Assembly (NCBI GenBank): GCA_902619055.1
Contig: CACNCW010000001.1
Location: 1 to 64,000 of the forward strand
Direction: 5' to 3'
Length of the DNA: 64,000 nt
Origin: an uncultured Alphaproteobacteria bacterium
GTDB lineage: Bacteria; Pseudomonadota; Alphaproteobacteria; HIMB59; GCA-002718135
The notes below the pieces were generated by a model, which ran no database searches, was not told where the DNA came from, and saw only the letters and a program-made list of their open reading frames with translations. Both the position numbers and the translations under genes were made by a program. Every line of letters starts with the position of its first letter. Position 1 is the first letter of the stretch. Below, piece by piece: positions 8,802-16,718 of the stretch.

Positions 8802-9593
8802 TTATTCTTTCCAGTTTGGCTCTCTTTTTTCTAAAAAAGCTTCAATACCTTCTTTGGAATCATCATGTAACATATTTTTCGTCATTATATTTGAAGTAAA
8901 AGTATATGCGTCTTCTAAATTCATATCTTTTTGTTTGTAAAAAGCTTCTTTACCAATTTTAATAGTATTAGAAGATTTAGATGATATTTTTTTAGCAATT
9001 TGAAATACATTTTCTTTTAAACTATCTTCTTCAAAGACATCATTTATTAGACCAATCCTTAACGCTTTATTTGCATCTATAAGATCTCCAGTGAGAAGCA
9101 TTTCCATAGCTTGCTTTTTACCTACAGTTCTTGATAATGGAACCATTGGTGTAGAACAAAATAATCCAATATTAACACCAGGAGTTGCATATTTTGCTCT
9201 GCTACTTGAGTAAGCTAAATCACAGCTAGAAATTAACTGACAGCCTGCTGCAGTAGCGATACCATCAACCATAGCTATAACTGGTTTATTATTTTTATTA
9301 ATTTTCAGCATAAGTTGTGAGCACATTTGAAATATTTTTTTAAAATAGCTTTCACCTCTGTCATTTTGCAATCTTTGTGAATTTAAATCTTTTAAATTAT
9401 GTCCTGCACAAAAAATATTTCCTTTTGATGATAAAATAATTACTTTTACTTCATTATCTTTATCAGCAATATCTAGCGCTGACGTTAACTCATTGATCAT
9501 GTTTTCACTTAAAGTATTTTGGTTTTTCTGATCATTAAGAATAATATTAGAAATGTTATTATTTTTTTCAGATAATATTAGATTAAAATTCAT
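8802..9593 (-). CDS. Crotonase-fold protein lacking both catalytic glutamates
   Basis: 263-residue crotonase/enoyl-CoA hydratase superfamily member. The oxyanion-hole segments are recognisable (FCAGHNLKDL and GIATAAGCQL), and FCSTPMVPLSRTVG resembles the ECHDC3 subgroup. Aligned by eye to rat enoyl-CoA hydratase, the two catalytic glutamates are replaced by Q119 (GCQL) and G139 (ATPGV), so classical hydration is unlikely; isomerase, thioesterase-like or other CoA chemistry remains possible. Its start directly abuts the stop of the OsmC gene, and it ends the long minus-strand block containing the DmdA-like gene. It should not be taken for the DMSP-pathway hydratase DmdD on position alone. Confidence 0.85.
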   Translation of the reverse strand: MNFNLILSEKNNNISNIILNDQKNQNTLSENMINELTSALDIADKDNEVKVIILSSKGNIFCAGHNLKDLNSQRLQNDRGESYFKKIFQMCSQLMLKINKNNKPVIAMVDGIATAAGCQLISSCDLAYSSSRAKYATPGVNIGLFCSTPMVPLSRTVGKKQAMEMLLTGDLIDANKALRIGLINDVFEEDSLKENVFQIAKKISSKSSNTIKIGKEAFYKQKDMNLEDAYTFTSNIMTKNMLHDDSKEGIEAFLEKREPNWKE

Positions 9594-10040
9594 TTAATTA
9601 ATTTGAATTTCAACATCTTTAGATAGTGAATTAGCAATAAAACAATACTTATGTGATCTCTCTTTCATCTTTTTCATTTCTTCATCAGAAATATTAAAAT
9701 TTTCTTCAAATACTATAGCTGGATTTAACTCTATTTTGTTTACGAACATTCTTCCTTCTGCATTTTTTCCTAAATACGAAATTGCTTTATCTTTGTAATT
9801 AATAACTGGCCATTTCATTTTTGCAGCTAAAGCTAAAAACGTCATCATAAAACAACTACTTACAGCTGCAGCTAGTTTTTGCTCTGGATTAATATTACTT
9901 TCGCTTCCTCCATAATCTGGAGATGATCCTGCATCAATAGATACATTTTCGTTAAGCATTACTATGTGATCAGTTAAATATTTTCCAAATTCGAGTTTCT
10001 GATCTCCTAATTCCCACTTTAATTCGATTGAATGACTCAT
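9594..10040 (-). CDS. OsmC/Ohr family protein
   Basis: 148-residue OsmC-like protein, normally a thiol peroxidase acting on organic hydroperoxides with two redox cysteines. Both are present: C63 in AAVSSCFMMTF and C133 in RSHKYCFIANS, and the N-terminal beta-sheet region has DAGSSPDYGG with the EQKLAAAV helix. The frame extends 16 codons upstream, but the ATG at 10040 is preferred because it leaves 1 base after the stop of the DmdA-like gene and begins the recognisable OsmC sequence. Position inside a methyl-transfer and flavin-oxidase cluster suggests protection from peroxides produced by the flavoenzymes, which is inference. Confidence 0.85.
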   Translation of the reverse strand: MSHSIELKWELGDQKLEFGKYLTDHIVMLNENVSIDAGSSPDYGGSESNINPEQKLAAAVSSCFMMTFLALAAKMKWPVINYKDKAISYLGKNAEGRMFVNKIELNPAIVFEENFNISDEEMKKMKERSHKYCFIANSLSKDVEIQIN

Positions 10041-10041
10041 T

Positions 10042-11163
10042 TTAAGAATAATTAAAAGGTAGTGAGCACACTTTACCTTTTCTCTCAATGTTGTCTGGTG
10101 TTAATACGATAACATCCTGCCCATCATTCCAATAGTCTCTATCAACCATTGATAGCCCAATGTTGGTTTTTAAAAATGGTGAATAAATACCAGAGGTGAT
10201 ATTACCAATTTGAAATCTATTTTTTGAATATACAGGAAAAGGTATTGTACACGAAGGAGACGGAGACCCATCAAAAGTAATTCCTTTGATTTTTTTTTCT
10301 ATTCCATTTTTTAATATTTTTTTTAGCTCGTTTTTTCCAATGAAATCATGAGATAAATTGTTACAATAATTATCAAATCCACACTCAATTGGATTATTTT
10401 CTAAAGTAAATTCATTACCATAGGATAATAAACCACCTTCTATTCTATCAATTAAATTTGGACATCCAGGTAAAATATTAAAATCTTTTCCTGCTTCCCA
10501 AATAGTTTCCCAAAGTTTTTTTCCTAAACTAAAACCTTTAAGATAAATCTCAAAACCATCTTGTTTGCTATATCCTGATCTTGCAATTATCTGTTTTGTT
10601 CCTTCAAATTCAAAAAAAGAAAAATGAAAGAATTTTAATTTTTTAATTTTTTCTCCAAATATTGATGACATTAATTTTTCAGATTTTGGACCTTGAATTG
10701 CTAAGGGATAAATATCTGGCTCTATAATATCAACTTTAAAATTTCTTCCTACTGCCAATCCTTTTGCCCAAAGAAGAACATCTGAATCTGCAACTGATAG
10801 CCAATATTTATTTTCACTTAATTTTAAAAGTACGGGATCATTTATCATCCCTGCATTTTCATCAATCATTGGATAATAGTAACATTTACCAATAGGCATA
10901 TCTTTTATTGATCTTGGAGACATGAGTTGTATTAATTCTGTAGCATCTTCTCCTATTATTTGAACCTGTCGTTGACATGAAACATCCCAAATTTGAGTAT
11001 TTTTAGATAAGTGCCAATAATCTTCTTCTACTGTTGCTTTATATGATTTTGGAAGAAGCATATGATTAACTACAGTAAAACCAGTTACACCAGCCTCAAT
11101 AACTTTCTCGGTATAGGGAGTCCTCCTAATACGTCTAGACATGTTTAATCCTGAATTACTCAT
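10042..11163 (-). CDS. dmdA: DMSP demethylase (DmdA)-like, THF-dependent, GcvT family
   Basis: About 373 residues, close to the length of the SAR11 DmdA. It belongs to the GcvT superfamily and shares, as I remember that protein, blocks such as SRRIRRTPYTEKV, VNHMLLPKS, IWDVSCQRQVQI, YYPMIDENAG, SVADSDVLLWAKGLA, LAIQGPKS, ARSGYSKQDGFEIY and GCPNLIDRIEGGLLSYGNEF. DmdA moves one methyl of dimethylsulfoniopropionate to tetrahydrofolate, giving methylmercaptopropionate. The start at 11163 (MSNSG) leaves 1 base after the upstream stop; the longer frame would overlap that gene. dmdB, dmdC and dmdD are not in the window. A related demethylase with another onium substrate is the main alternative. Confidence 0.72.
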   Translation of the reverse strand: MSNSGLNMSRRIRRTPYTEKVIEAGVTGFTVVNHMLLPKSYKATVEEDYWHLSKNTQIWDVSCQRQVQIIGEDATELIQLMSPRSIKDMPIGKCYYYPMIDENAGMINDPVLLKLSENKYWLSVADSDVLLWAKGLAVGRNFKVDIIEPDIYPLAIQGPKSEKLMSSIFGEKIKKLKFFHFSFFEFEGTKQIIARSGYSKQDGFEIYLKGFSLGKKLWETIWEAGKDFNILPGCPNLIDRIEGGLLSYGNEFTLENNPIECGFDNYCNNLSHDFIGKNELKKILKNGIEKKIKGITFDGSPSPSCTIPFPVYSKNRFQIGNITSGIYSPFLKTNIGLSMVDRDYWNDGQDVIVLTPDNIERKGKVCSLPFNYS

Positions 11164-11164
11164 T

Positions 11165-11500
11165 TTATTTTGACCACCATATTGAGTATCCATTTGGAGC
11201 AATAATTAGAGGTATGTGGTATTTTTTAAGAGGATCTTTCATTTTAAATTTAACACTTATTGAATTAATTACTTCACTAGTATTTCTAAAATATTTACCA
11301 GAATTAATTATCATTTCATAATCACTTTCACAATCTTCTTTCGTTAATTCAAATTCTTTAAGCATTCTTCCAGAGCTATCTGTTTTATCTTCTAAAAATA
11401 CAACTTTGTTATTATTATTTACTTTATAAATAACAATTTCTACATCACTTGCATGCGTACCATCTATTGAGTTTAGTAAATGTGTAGAAAAAATTGCCAT
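11165..11500 (-). CDS. Transthyretin / 5-hydroxyisourate hydrolase-like protein with altered C-terminus
   Basis: 111-residue protein with the full transthyretin-like fold length. Three of the hydrolase active-site positions are kept: H7 (FSTHLLN), R45 (SSGRML) and H95 (KYHIPLI). The family-defining C-terminal Tyr-Arg-Gly-Ser tetrapeptide is replaced: after APNGYSI the protein ends Trp-Trp-Ser-Lys (108-111). 5-hydroxyisourate hydrolase acts in urate breakdown, but no uricase, OHCU decarboxylase or allantoinase is in the window. The gene sits between the TPP enzyme (3 bases) and the dmdA-like gene (1 base), so it almost certainly works in that pathway. It may have changed substrate; function unknown. 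Confidence 0.8.
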   Translation of the reverse strand: MAIFSTHLLNSIDGTHASDVEIVIYKVNNNNKVVFLEDKTDSSGRMLKEFELTKEDCESDYEMIINSGKYFRNTSEVINSISVKFKMKDPLKKYHIPLIIAPNGYSIWWSK

Positions 11501-11503
11501 AAT

Positions 11504-13246
11504 CTACTCAATAGATGCTTTATCTCTTTTATCACTAACTGCAGCAACTATTGGACTTATAACACCTTTAGTCTTAACATTTACACATGCAGTTTTACCA
11601 CTATCTAACGCTCTTTTTAAAGCAGGGGCTAAATTTTCTCTTTTAGTAACTAATTCTCCATGCCCTCCAAAACCCTCAAAAATTGAATGAAATGGAATAT
11701 CTCTGAAATCAGTTGCAAAGTGTTTTCCACTTTCAAATAACCTTTCTTGTTGTTGAGAGATACAGTCAAGACCTCCATTGTTATCTATAACTACAACAAT
11801 AGGTTTTTTTTCTTGAAATGCAGCTTCAATTGATAATCCACCAGATAAAAATGCACCATCTCCACTTATTAAAACAACATTAGATTTAGGATTAAGATTT
11901 TTCGCTGATATTGCAAAAGGAACTCCAACACCTAACATACTGAAAGTACCTGGATGCAATATTCCTCCAAGTTTTTTACCTTTTGATCCAGCAATATTAA
12001 TTGCGATCTCAGACCAGAAATGTGTATTTCCACCATCAATAACTAACCAATCATTTTCATTTAATACTTCTTGCACATCTAAAGCTAATTGAAGAGGATG
12101 AATTTTTCCGCCATTTTTTTTCATCTCTTCAGTTTCTTTATTTAATTCATCTAATGTTTTATCAATCCAATTTTTTTTCTCTTTTTTATTCTTATCAAAC
12201 CATTGATTGTTTAATTTCCATTTACTGTTTTTCTTAAACTCTATGAGTTTATCCAAAAAAACTCCAGGATCACAAAGTAAGTTAATATCTGCAGCTCTAT
12301 TTAGTTCTATTTCTTCATGCGATCCATTAACACAAATAAGCTTAGTGCTTTTTGGAAAAAGTGGAGGATTACCAAAATTCATTTGATTATCAAGACGTGC
12401 ACCAATCATAAGAACCAAATCTGATTCATTTAGAGCCATCTTTGATGGGGGGTATTGATGAATATCTGCCAGACCCATGTATGTATCTGCCTCTTCACCT
12501 AAAAGCTTTTGATGGTATGGTATATTAAATATTGGAATGTTTAATTCAAAGCCAGCTTGTTCTAATTTTTTTTCTGCACTAGACCACCAAACACCATGCC
12601 CTCCAATAAAAACAGGTTTTTGCGCACTAATTGCCAGATCAAATATTTCATTTAAACTCTCAGGATCAGGCCAAGCTTTTGCTAAAGGTTTTTTTTGATG
12701 AGTAAAAGGTCTTTCTTCTAAACCTGCATCATCTGCAAATGATGAAAACATTATATCTACTGGTACACTTAAATGTACTGCACCAGGATAGCCATTTGTT
12801 GCAATTCTATAAGCTTTATCTACGAACTCCCTTATTCTATTGCCATCTGTTATACTGGCACTGTATTTTGTTAAAGGTGCAGCAATAGATACATCATCTA
12901 TTTCCTTAAAACCCCCTGAACCTTGTCTTTTTAAGCTACTAGATCCAGTTATAAAAATAACAGGGGATCTTTCACCCCAGGCTTCCATCATTGAGGGTAC
13001 TGCATTTGCAAAACCTTCTGGTCCAACAATACAAACAGAAGGTTTTCTTGATATTCTAGTATGACCATCAGCTAAATGACCAGCAATTTGTTCATGAGGA
13101 CAATTAATTACATTAATTTGACACTCCATAAATCCTTCAAGTGCCGGATTACAAAAACCTCCAGAAAGTGTAAAAACATTATCAATACCTTTGTCTTTCA
13201 GAGCTCTTGCAACTAATGCCCCACCTCTAATCTTTTTATCTCCCAT
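11504..13246 (-). CDS. TPP-dependent enzyme of the 2-hydroxyacyl-CoA lyase / 2-oxoacid decarboxylase type
   Basis: 580-residue thiamine-diphosphate enzyme with the three classical domains. The PYR domain (about 1-175) has the activating Glu in CPHEQIAGHLADG (E52). The central domain (about 195-330) includes LVLMIGARLDN, reminiscent of 2-hydroxyacyl-CoA lyase and oxalyl-CoA decarboxylase. The PP domain holds the TPP/Mg motif GDGAFLSGG ending in DNNGG. It lies 1 base downstream of the FMN 2-hydroxy-acid dehydrogenase gene. That pairing resembles mandelate dehydrogenase with benzoylformate decarboxylase, so decarboxylation of a 2-oxo acid to an aldehyde is a likely reaction. An acetolactate-synthase role is unlikely, as there is no regulatory subunit or ilvC nearby. 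Confidence 0.85.
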   Translation of the reverse strand: MGDKKIRGGALVARALKDKGIDNVFTLSGGFCNPALEGFMECQINVINCPHEQIAGHLADGHTRISRKPSVCIVGPEGFANAVPSMMEAWGERSPVIFITGSSSLKRQGSGGFKEIDDVSIAAPLTKYSASITDGNRIREFVDKAYRIATNGYPGAVHLSVPVDIMFSSFADDAGLEERPFTHQKKPLAKAWPDPESLNEIFDLAISAQKPVFIGGHGVWWSSAEKKLEQAGFELNIPIFNIPYHQKLLGEEADTYMGLADIHQYPPSKMALNESDLVLMIGARLDNQMNFGNPPLFPKSTKLICVNGSHEEIELNRAADINLLCDPGVFLDKLIEFKKNSKWKLNNQWFDKNKKEKKNWIDKTLDELNKETEEMKKNGGKIHPLQLALDVQEVLNENDWLVIDGGNTHFWSEIAINIAGSKGKKLGGILHPGTFSMLGVGVPFAISAKNLNPKSNVVLISGDGAFLSGGLSIEAAFQEKKPIVVVIDNNGGLDCISQQQERLFESGKHFATDFRDIPFHSIFEGFGGHGELVTKRENLAPALKRALDSGKTACVNVKTKGVISPIVAAVSDKRDKASIE

Positions 13247-13247
13247 C

Positions 13248-14411
13248 TTAATACTTTATATCCTTAAAAAATTTCTCTGCTATAATTTTTTTATCAACTT
13301 CATTTATATCGGTTAATCCCACTAAGCCAAGATTTGTACTTAACTCTTCTTTAATTAGGTTAATGAATCTTCTAAGACCTCTTGCACCATCTGCTCCAAT
13401 AGCATACATTAGAGGTCTGCCAAACATAACAAAGTTAGCTCCCAGAGCTAATGCGCGTAAAATATCACTACCACTTCTAATGCCACTATCAAAAAGTATT
13501 GGAAAATCGTCTCCCAAAGCTTTTCGTATTAATGGCAAAGCATTAATAGAAGCAGTAGCACTATCTAATTGCCTTCCACCATGATTTGATACTTGAATTG
13601 CATCAGCACCAGCCTTTTTAATTTTCAAAGCATCTTCAGAATTCATTACTCCTTTGATTATTAATTTTCCTTTCCATGCGTCTCGAACCCTTTTTAGAGT
13701 ATTCCAATCAGTTGTTCCTCTACTTTCTTTTCTTCTAAAAATTTGATCTCCACTTTTAGAAGTAACATAATTCATTGGTTTTGGAGCACCCTTTAATAAA
13801 GTTGTTAAGCTCCATTGAGGATGTAGTGCAAAATCTAAAAATTGTTTTGGACCAATTTTAAAAGGATAACCAAAACCATTTCTATCATCTCTTGCTCTTC
13901 TTGATAGAATAGGAACGTCTACAGTAAGAATTAAAACCTTATATCCTATAGCTTCTGCTCTTTTTAATAATTCCATAATAAATTCTTCACTTTGAAAAAT
14001 ATATATTTGCATCCATGAATGACCTTCTGAAAAAGTAAACATATCTTCAAGGGTAGTACTCGAAGCCATTGAAACACATGTTGGAATATTATTATACGCA
14101 CTTTCTTTTGCTATCATTTTATCTGCTTCAGGCCATGAAAGATTTGTCATTCCCATTGGTGCAAATCCAAATGGATAATCAAAATGAAAATCAAATATTT
14201 TTTTACTTAATTTTCTATTCTCAACATTTCTAAAAACCTTAGGTTCAAGTCTAATTTGATCTAATGCAGTAGTATTAATTTCAGCAAGTTTATCATCTCC
14301 TGATGCTCCATCAATAAAATCAAAGACTAATTTTGGTAATCTTTTTTTAGACAACTTAATTGCATCATCAATTGTATGGATTTTAGTGCTAGGTCTAATA
14401 AGATCATTCAT
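13248..14411 (-). CDS. FMN-dependent 2-hydroxy-acid dehydrogenase/oxidase
   Basis: 387-residue TIM-barrel flavoenzyme of the lactate dehydrogenase / glycolate oxidase / mandelate dehydrogenase family. FMN and active-site elements are FGFAPMGMTN near 81-90, Y137 in WMQIYIF, D165 in LTVDVP, K253 in IIKGVM, and catalytic H277 with R280 in SNHGGRQLD. The C-terminal phosphate-binding block is FDSGIRSGSDILRALALGA then VMFGRP. It oxidises an L-2-hydroxy acid to the 2-oxo acid. The gene precedes the TPP enzyme by 1 base in the direction of transcription, so its product may be the substrate of that enzyme. L-lactate or glycolate as substrate cannot be excluded. Confidence 0.9.
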   Translation of the reverse strand: MNDLIRPSTKIHTIDDAIKLSKKRLPKLVFDFIDGASGDDKLAEINTTALDQIRLEPKVFRNVENRKLSKKIFDFHFDYPFGFAPMGMTNLSWPEADKMIAKESAYNNIPTCVSMASSTTLEDMFTFSEGHSWMQIYIFQSEEFIMELLKRAEAIGYKVLILTVDVPILSRRARDDRNGFGYPFKIGPKQFLDFALHPQWSLTTLLKGAPKPMNYVTSKSGDQIFRRKESRGTTDWNTLKRVRDAWKGKLIIKGVMNSEDALKIKKAGADAIQVSNHGGRQLDSATASINALPLIRKALGDDFPILFDSGIRSGSDILRALALGANFVMFGRPLMYAIGADGARGLRRFINLIKEELSTNLGLVGLTDINEVDKKIIAEKFFKDIKY

Positions 14412-14459
14412 TTTAATATTTGTATTCTAATATAATTTATAATTCTATTATAAAATATA

Positions 14460-15689
14460 TTAGTTTTTTGAAATACCCTTCCAAGGTATTGGAATAGATG
14501 GAATATCTTCTTTTAAACCTCTTTGTATTTCACCTTTCTCATCATACATTGGTAAAGTACATATTTCACCTTTTTGCACACTACCATCATCACATCTAAC
14601 ATCTACTATTGTGTCTGGCCCAAACTCTGCTTCATCCATATGAACTATAGCAACACCACAAACTTGAAATGGCGACCATGTACTTGAAGTTACAATACCT
14701 ACTTTTTTATTATTAATAGAAATTTCGGAATCAACTAAAGCAAAACTATTTTCTACTCTCATACCCCAAGTTAAACAATTTTTACTGGCATTAAGTAAAT
14801 ATTCTCTTCCAATAAAATCTCCTTTATTAAAATCTATAAATTTTCCTAATCCAACAGCAAATGGAGATCTATCCCTTGTAAAATCTCTCCCCGCAGACAA
14901 AAGACCTGCTTCAATTCTTCTACATCTAAATCCTGGAGAGGCTGTAAGGATCATTCCCATTTCTTCACCTTTACTTAATATTAAGTCTCCGATTTTTTTT
15001 GAATCATTTTGTGATCTTAAATAAATTTCCCAACCTAGTTCATTCGTAAACCCTGTTCTACTTATAATTACTTTTTCTGAAGCAATTGAAGTTTCAATCC
15101 AATCAAAGTAATTAAAATTATTTTTTAATGGTTGATCAATTAGTTTTTCTAACAGTTTTAGAGATTTAGGTCCTTGTATTTGGCTTACCCAAACATTTGG
15201 ATCTTTAATTTCAACATCTAAATTTTTCGAATGAGCTTTGTACCAACTATATAAATGTCCATCACCTTGAGCAAACCAAAATTTATTTTTTTCTAATCTT
15301 AATAACAATCCATCTGAAATCATTCCTCCATCATGGTAGCATGCAAATTGATAGGAGCATCTTCCTATTTTTACTTTTGAAATATCTCTAGGAAATATTT
15401 GTTGAAGTAAATTTTCAGCATCTGGACCAGAGATTTCGTATGGATGTTCACCCGTATGACGTAAGATTATTTCTTGTCTAGCTTTCCAATACATTTCATC
15501 TGCAGTAGCATGAGACAATTTTTCAAGTGTAAATCTTCCATCAGCGTAGTTAGTATATTCTGGGTTGAGTGGTAACTCCTGATAAGTAAGAGGATGTATT
15601 TTCATGGGTCTAGCCAAATCCAGAGATCTGCCAGTTTCTTTAATAACTGGCTTTACAACAAATCTGTAATTACTAACTAAATCTCCCAT
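14460..15689 (-). CDS. GcvT-family THF-dependent methyltransferase/demethylase
   Basis: 409-residue GcvT/DmdA-superfamily protein. The fold elements are visible: RHTGEHPYEISGPDAENLLQ, SKVKIGRCSYQF, QIQGPKS, ISRTGFTNELGWEIYLRS, the RRIEAGLLSAGRDF block that aligns with the RIE..LLSYGN region of DmdA, and a C-terminal barrel with VTSSTWSPFQVCGVAIV. An extra 70-residue N-terminal region (SNYRFVVKP to DGRFTLEKL) is not in glycine-cleavage T protein. Members pass a one-carbon group from an N- or S-methyl substrate to tetrahydrofolate. It is the second such protein in this cluster, so two methyl groups may be removed successively. It is not standard gcvT, since gcvH and gcvP are absent. Confidence 0.82.
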   Translation of the reverse strand: MGDLVSNYRFVVKPVIKETGRSLDLARPMKIHPLTYQELPLNPEYTNYADGRFTLEKLSHATADEMYWKARQEIILRHTGEHPYEISGPDAENLLQQIFPRDISKVKIGRCSYQFACYHDGGMISDGLLLRLEKNKFWFAQGDGHLYSWYKAHSKNLDVEIKDPNVWVSQIQGPKSLKLLEKLIDQPLKNNFNYFDWIETSIASEKVIISRTGFTNELGWEIYLRSQNDSKKIGDLILSKGEEMGMILTASPGFRCRRIEAGLLSAGRDFTRDRSPFAVGLGKFIDFNKGDFIGREYLLNASKNCLTWGMRVENSFALVDSEISINNKKVGIVTSSTWSPFQVCGVAIVHMDEAEFGPDTIVDVRCDDGSVQKGEICTLPMYDEKGEIQRGLKEDIPSIPIPWKGISKN

Positions 15690-15730
15690 AAAATAAATTC
15701 AACTTATCACAAAATAATTAAAAAAAAATT

Positions 15731-16654
15731 TTAAAATAAATTCTTAATAGCTTCAATATGTCGTGGCTTTACTTCACAGCATCCACCAACTAGAGTAACA
15801 CCTTCATTTAAAGAATTTAAAACAAACTTTTTATATCTTTCTTCTCCAAATTCTTCATTTCGAGTCCCTAATAACTCAACGGGATCAATATAATCATATT
15901 GATCTTCAAAACCTTCTGAATTGAATTTTTCTTTATTACTAGTAGGCAGTTCTTTAAATAAATTCATTTTATAACCAAAAGGAAGCTTTTGTTTATTAAA
16001 CATAGGAATACTCAAATTAACAATTTCAGGCGATACGCAGGCTGATACGATCCCACAACAATTAAATTTTTGTATAGTTTCAAAAAGTTCATCAAGACTT
16101 TCTCCAGATGGTAATTTTCCATCGTAACGTAAATGCACACCTACAAGAACTTGTTTATTAAATTCTTTTGAAGCTTCTAAAGCAATTTTTATTTCTTTGA
16201 TGGAGCACAAAACATCTAAGTAAAATATATCGACATAATCTTTTAATATTTTTGCAATTTCATGAAAATAATTAAACATGGTTTCATCAGTTTCAAAATG
16301 TATTGGGGAATATGTATTACCTTGATTTGGCAATGAGCCTGCAATAATAACTTTTTTTTCACTTTCATTTTTTGCTTTTAATGCAAGTGCTCCAGCAGAT
16401 CTTATTCCAAATTCAAATTTATCAAGTAAATTATATTTTTTTAGTAGCCTCCTTCTAACACTAAAATTTGAAGTAACGATTAATTGTGATCCAGCATTTA
16501 TAAAATTTTTATGCATTTCTACTACCATTGGGTGATTATTTTCATTTAATAAAGCTTGTGCTGACCAAAGATCACCTGTTGTCTCTAAACCCATTTCCAT
16601 TAAAGTTTGACCGGAACCTCCATCAAAGAGGTATTTCTTATTTTTTAAAAACAT
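15731..16654 (-). CDS. Homocysteine S-methyltransferase family protein (BHMT/MmuM type)
   Basis: 307-residue TIM-barrel zinc enzyme that moves a methyl from S-methylmethionine, glycine betaine, DMSP or a similar donor to homocysteine, giving methionine. The N-terminal FDGGSGQTLMEMG loop and ITSNF-like VTSNFS strand are family hallmarks. The zinc thiolates are C206 (VSACVSP) and the adjacent pair C292-C293 (GGCCEVKPRHI). It is downstream of the solute-binding protein and separated from it by a perfect stem-loop. With two GcvT-family proteins next door it places the cluster firmly in methyl transfer from an onium compound. The donor is not determined. Confidence 0.88.
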   Translation of the reverse strand: MFLKNKKYLFDGGSGQTLMEMGLETTGDLWSAQALLNENNHPMVVEMHKNFINAGSQLIVTSNFSVRRRLLKKYNLLDKFEFGIRSAGALALKAKNESEKKVIIAGSLPNQGNTYSPIHFETDETMFNYFHEIAKILKDYVDIFYLDVLCSIKEIKIALEASKEFNKQVLVGVHLRYDGKLPSGESLDELFETIQKFNCCGIVSACVSPEIVNLSIPMFNKQKLPFGYKMNLFKELPTSNKEKFNSEGFEDQYDYIDPVELLGTRNEEFGEERYKKFVLNSLNEGVTLVGGCCEVKPRHIEAIKNLF

Positions 16655-16680
16655 TTTTTTGGAATATTAGTAGAAATAGT

Positions 16681-16702
16681 GTGGCGCATTTAAATGCGCC
16701 AC
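16681..16702. terminator. Perfect 22-bp palindrome / stem-loop after the solute-binding protein gene
   Basis: GTGGCGCATTT is followed directly by its exact complement AAATGCGCCAC. It can fold into a GC-rich stem of about nine pairs with a four-base loop, conspicuous in this A+T-rich sequence. It lies 16 bases beyond the stop of the solute-binding protein gene and 26 bases before the homocysteine methyltransferase start. No strong U-tract follows on the minus strand, so partial termination or 3'-end stabilisation of the upstream message is more likely than full termination. Confidence 0.7.
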
Positions 16703-16718
16703 AAAGAAAATAAATATT

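Noticed and set aside
8802..9593. Identification of the crotonase as DmdD
   Set aside because: Both catalytic glutamates appear replaced, and dmdB and dmdC are missing.
11504..13246. Calling the TPP enzyme acetolactate synthase (ilvB)
   Set aside because: No ilvH or ilvC neighbour; the central-domain motif and FMN-dehydrogenase partner point to a lyase or decarboxylase.
16655..16718. SAM-type riboswitch upstream of the homocysteine methyltransferase
   Set aside because: Such riboswitches occur before bhmT in SAR11, but this 64-base gap holds only the short perfect palindrome and lacks space and conserved pseudoknot elements.
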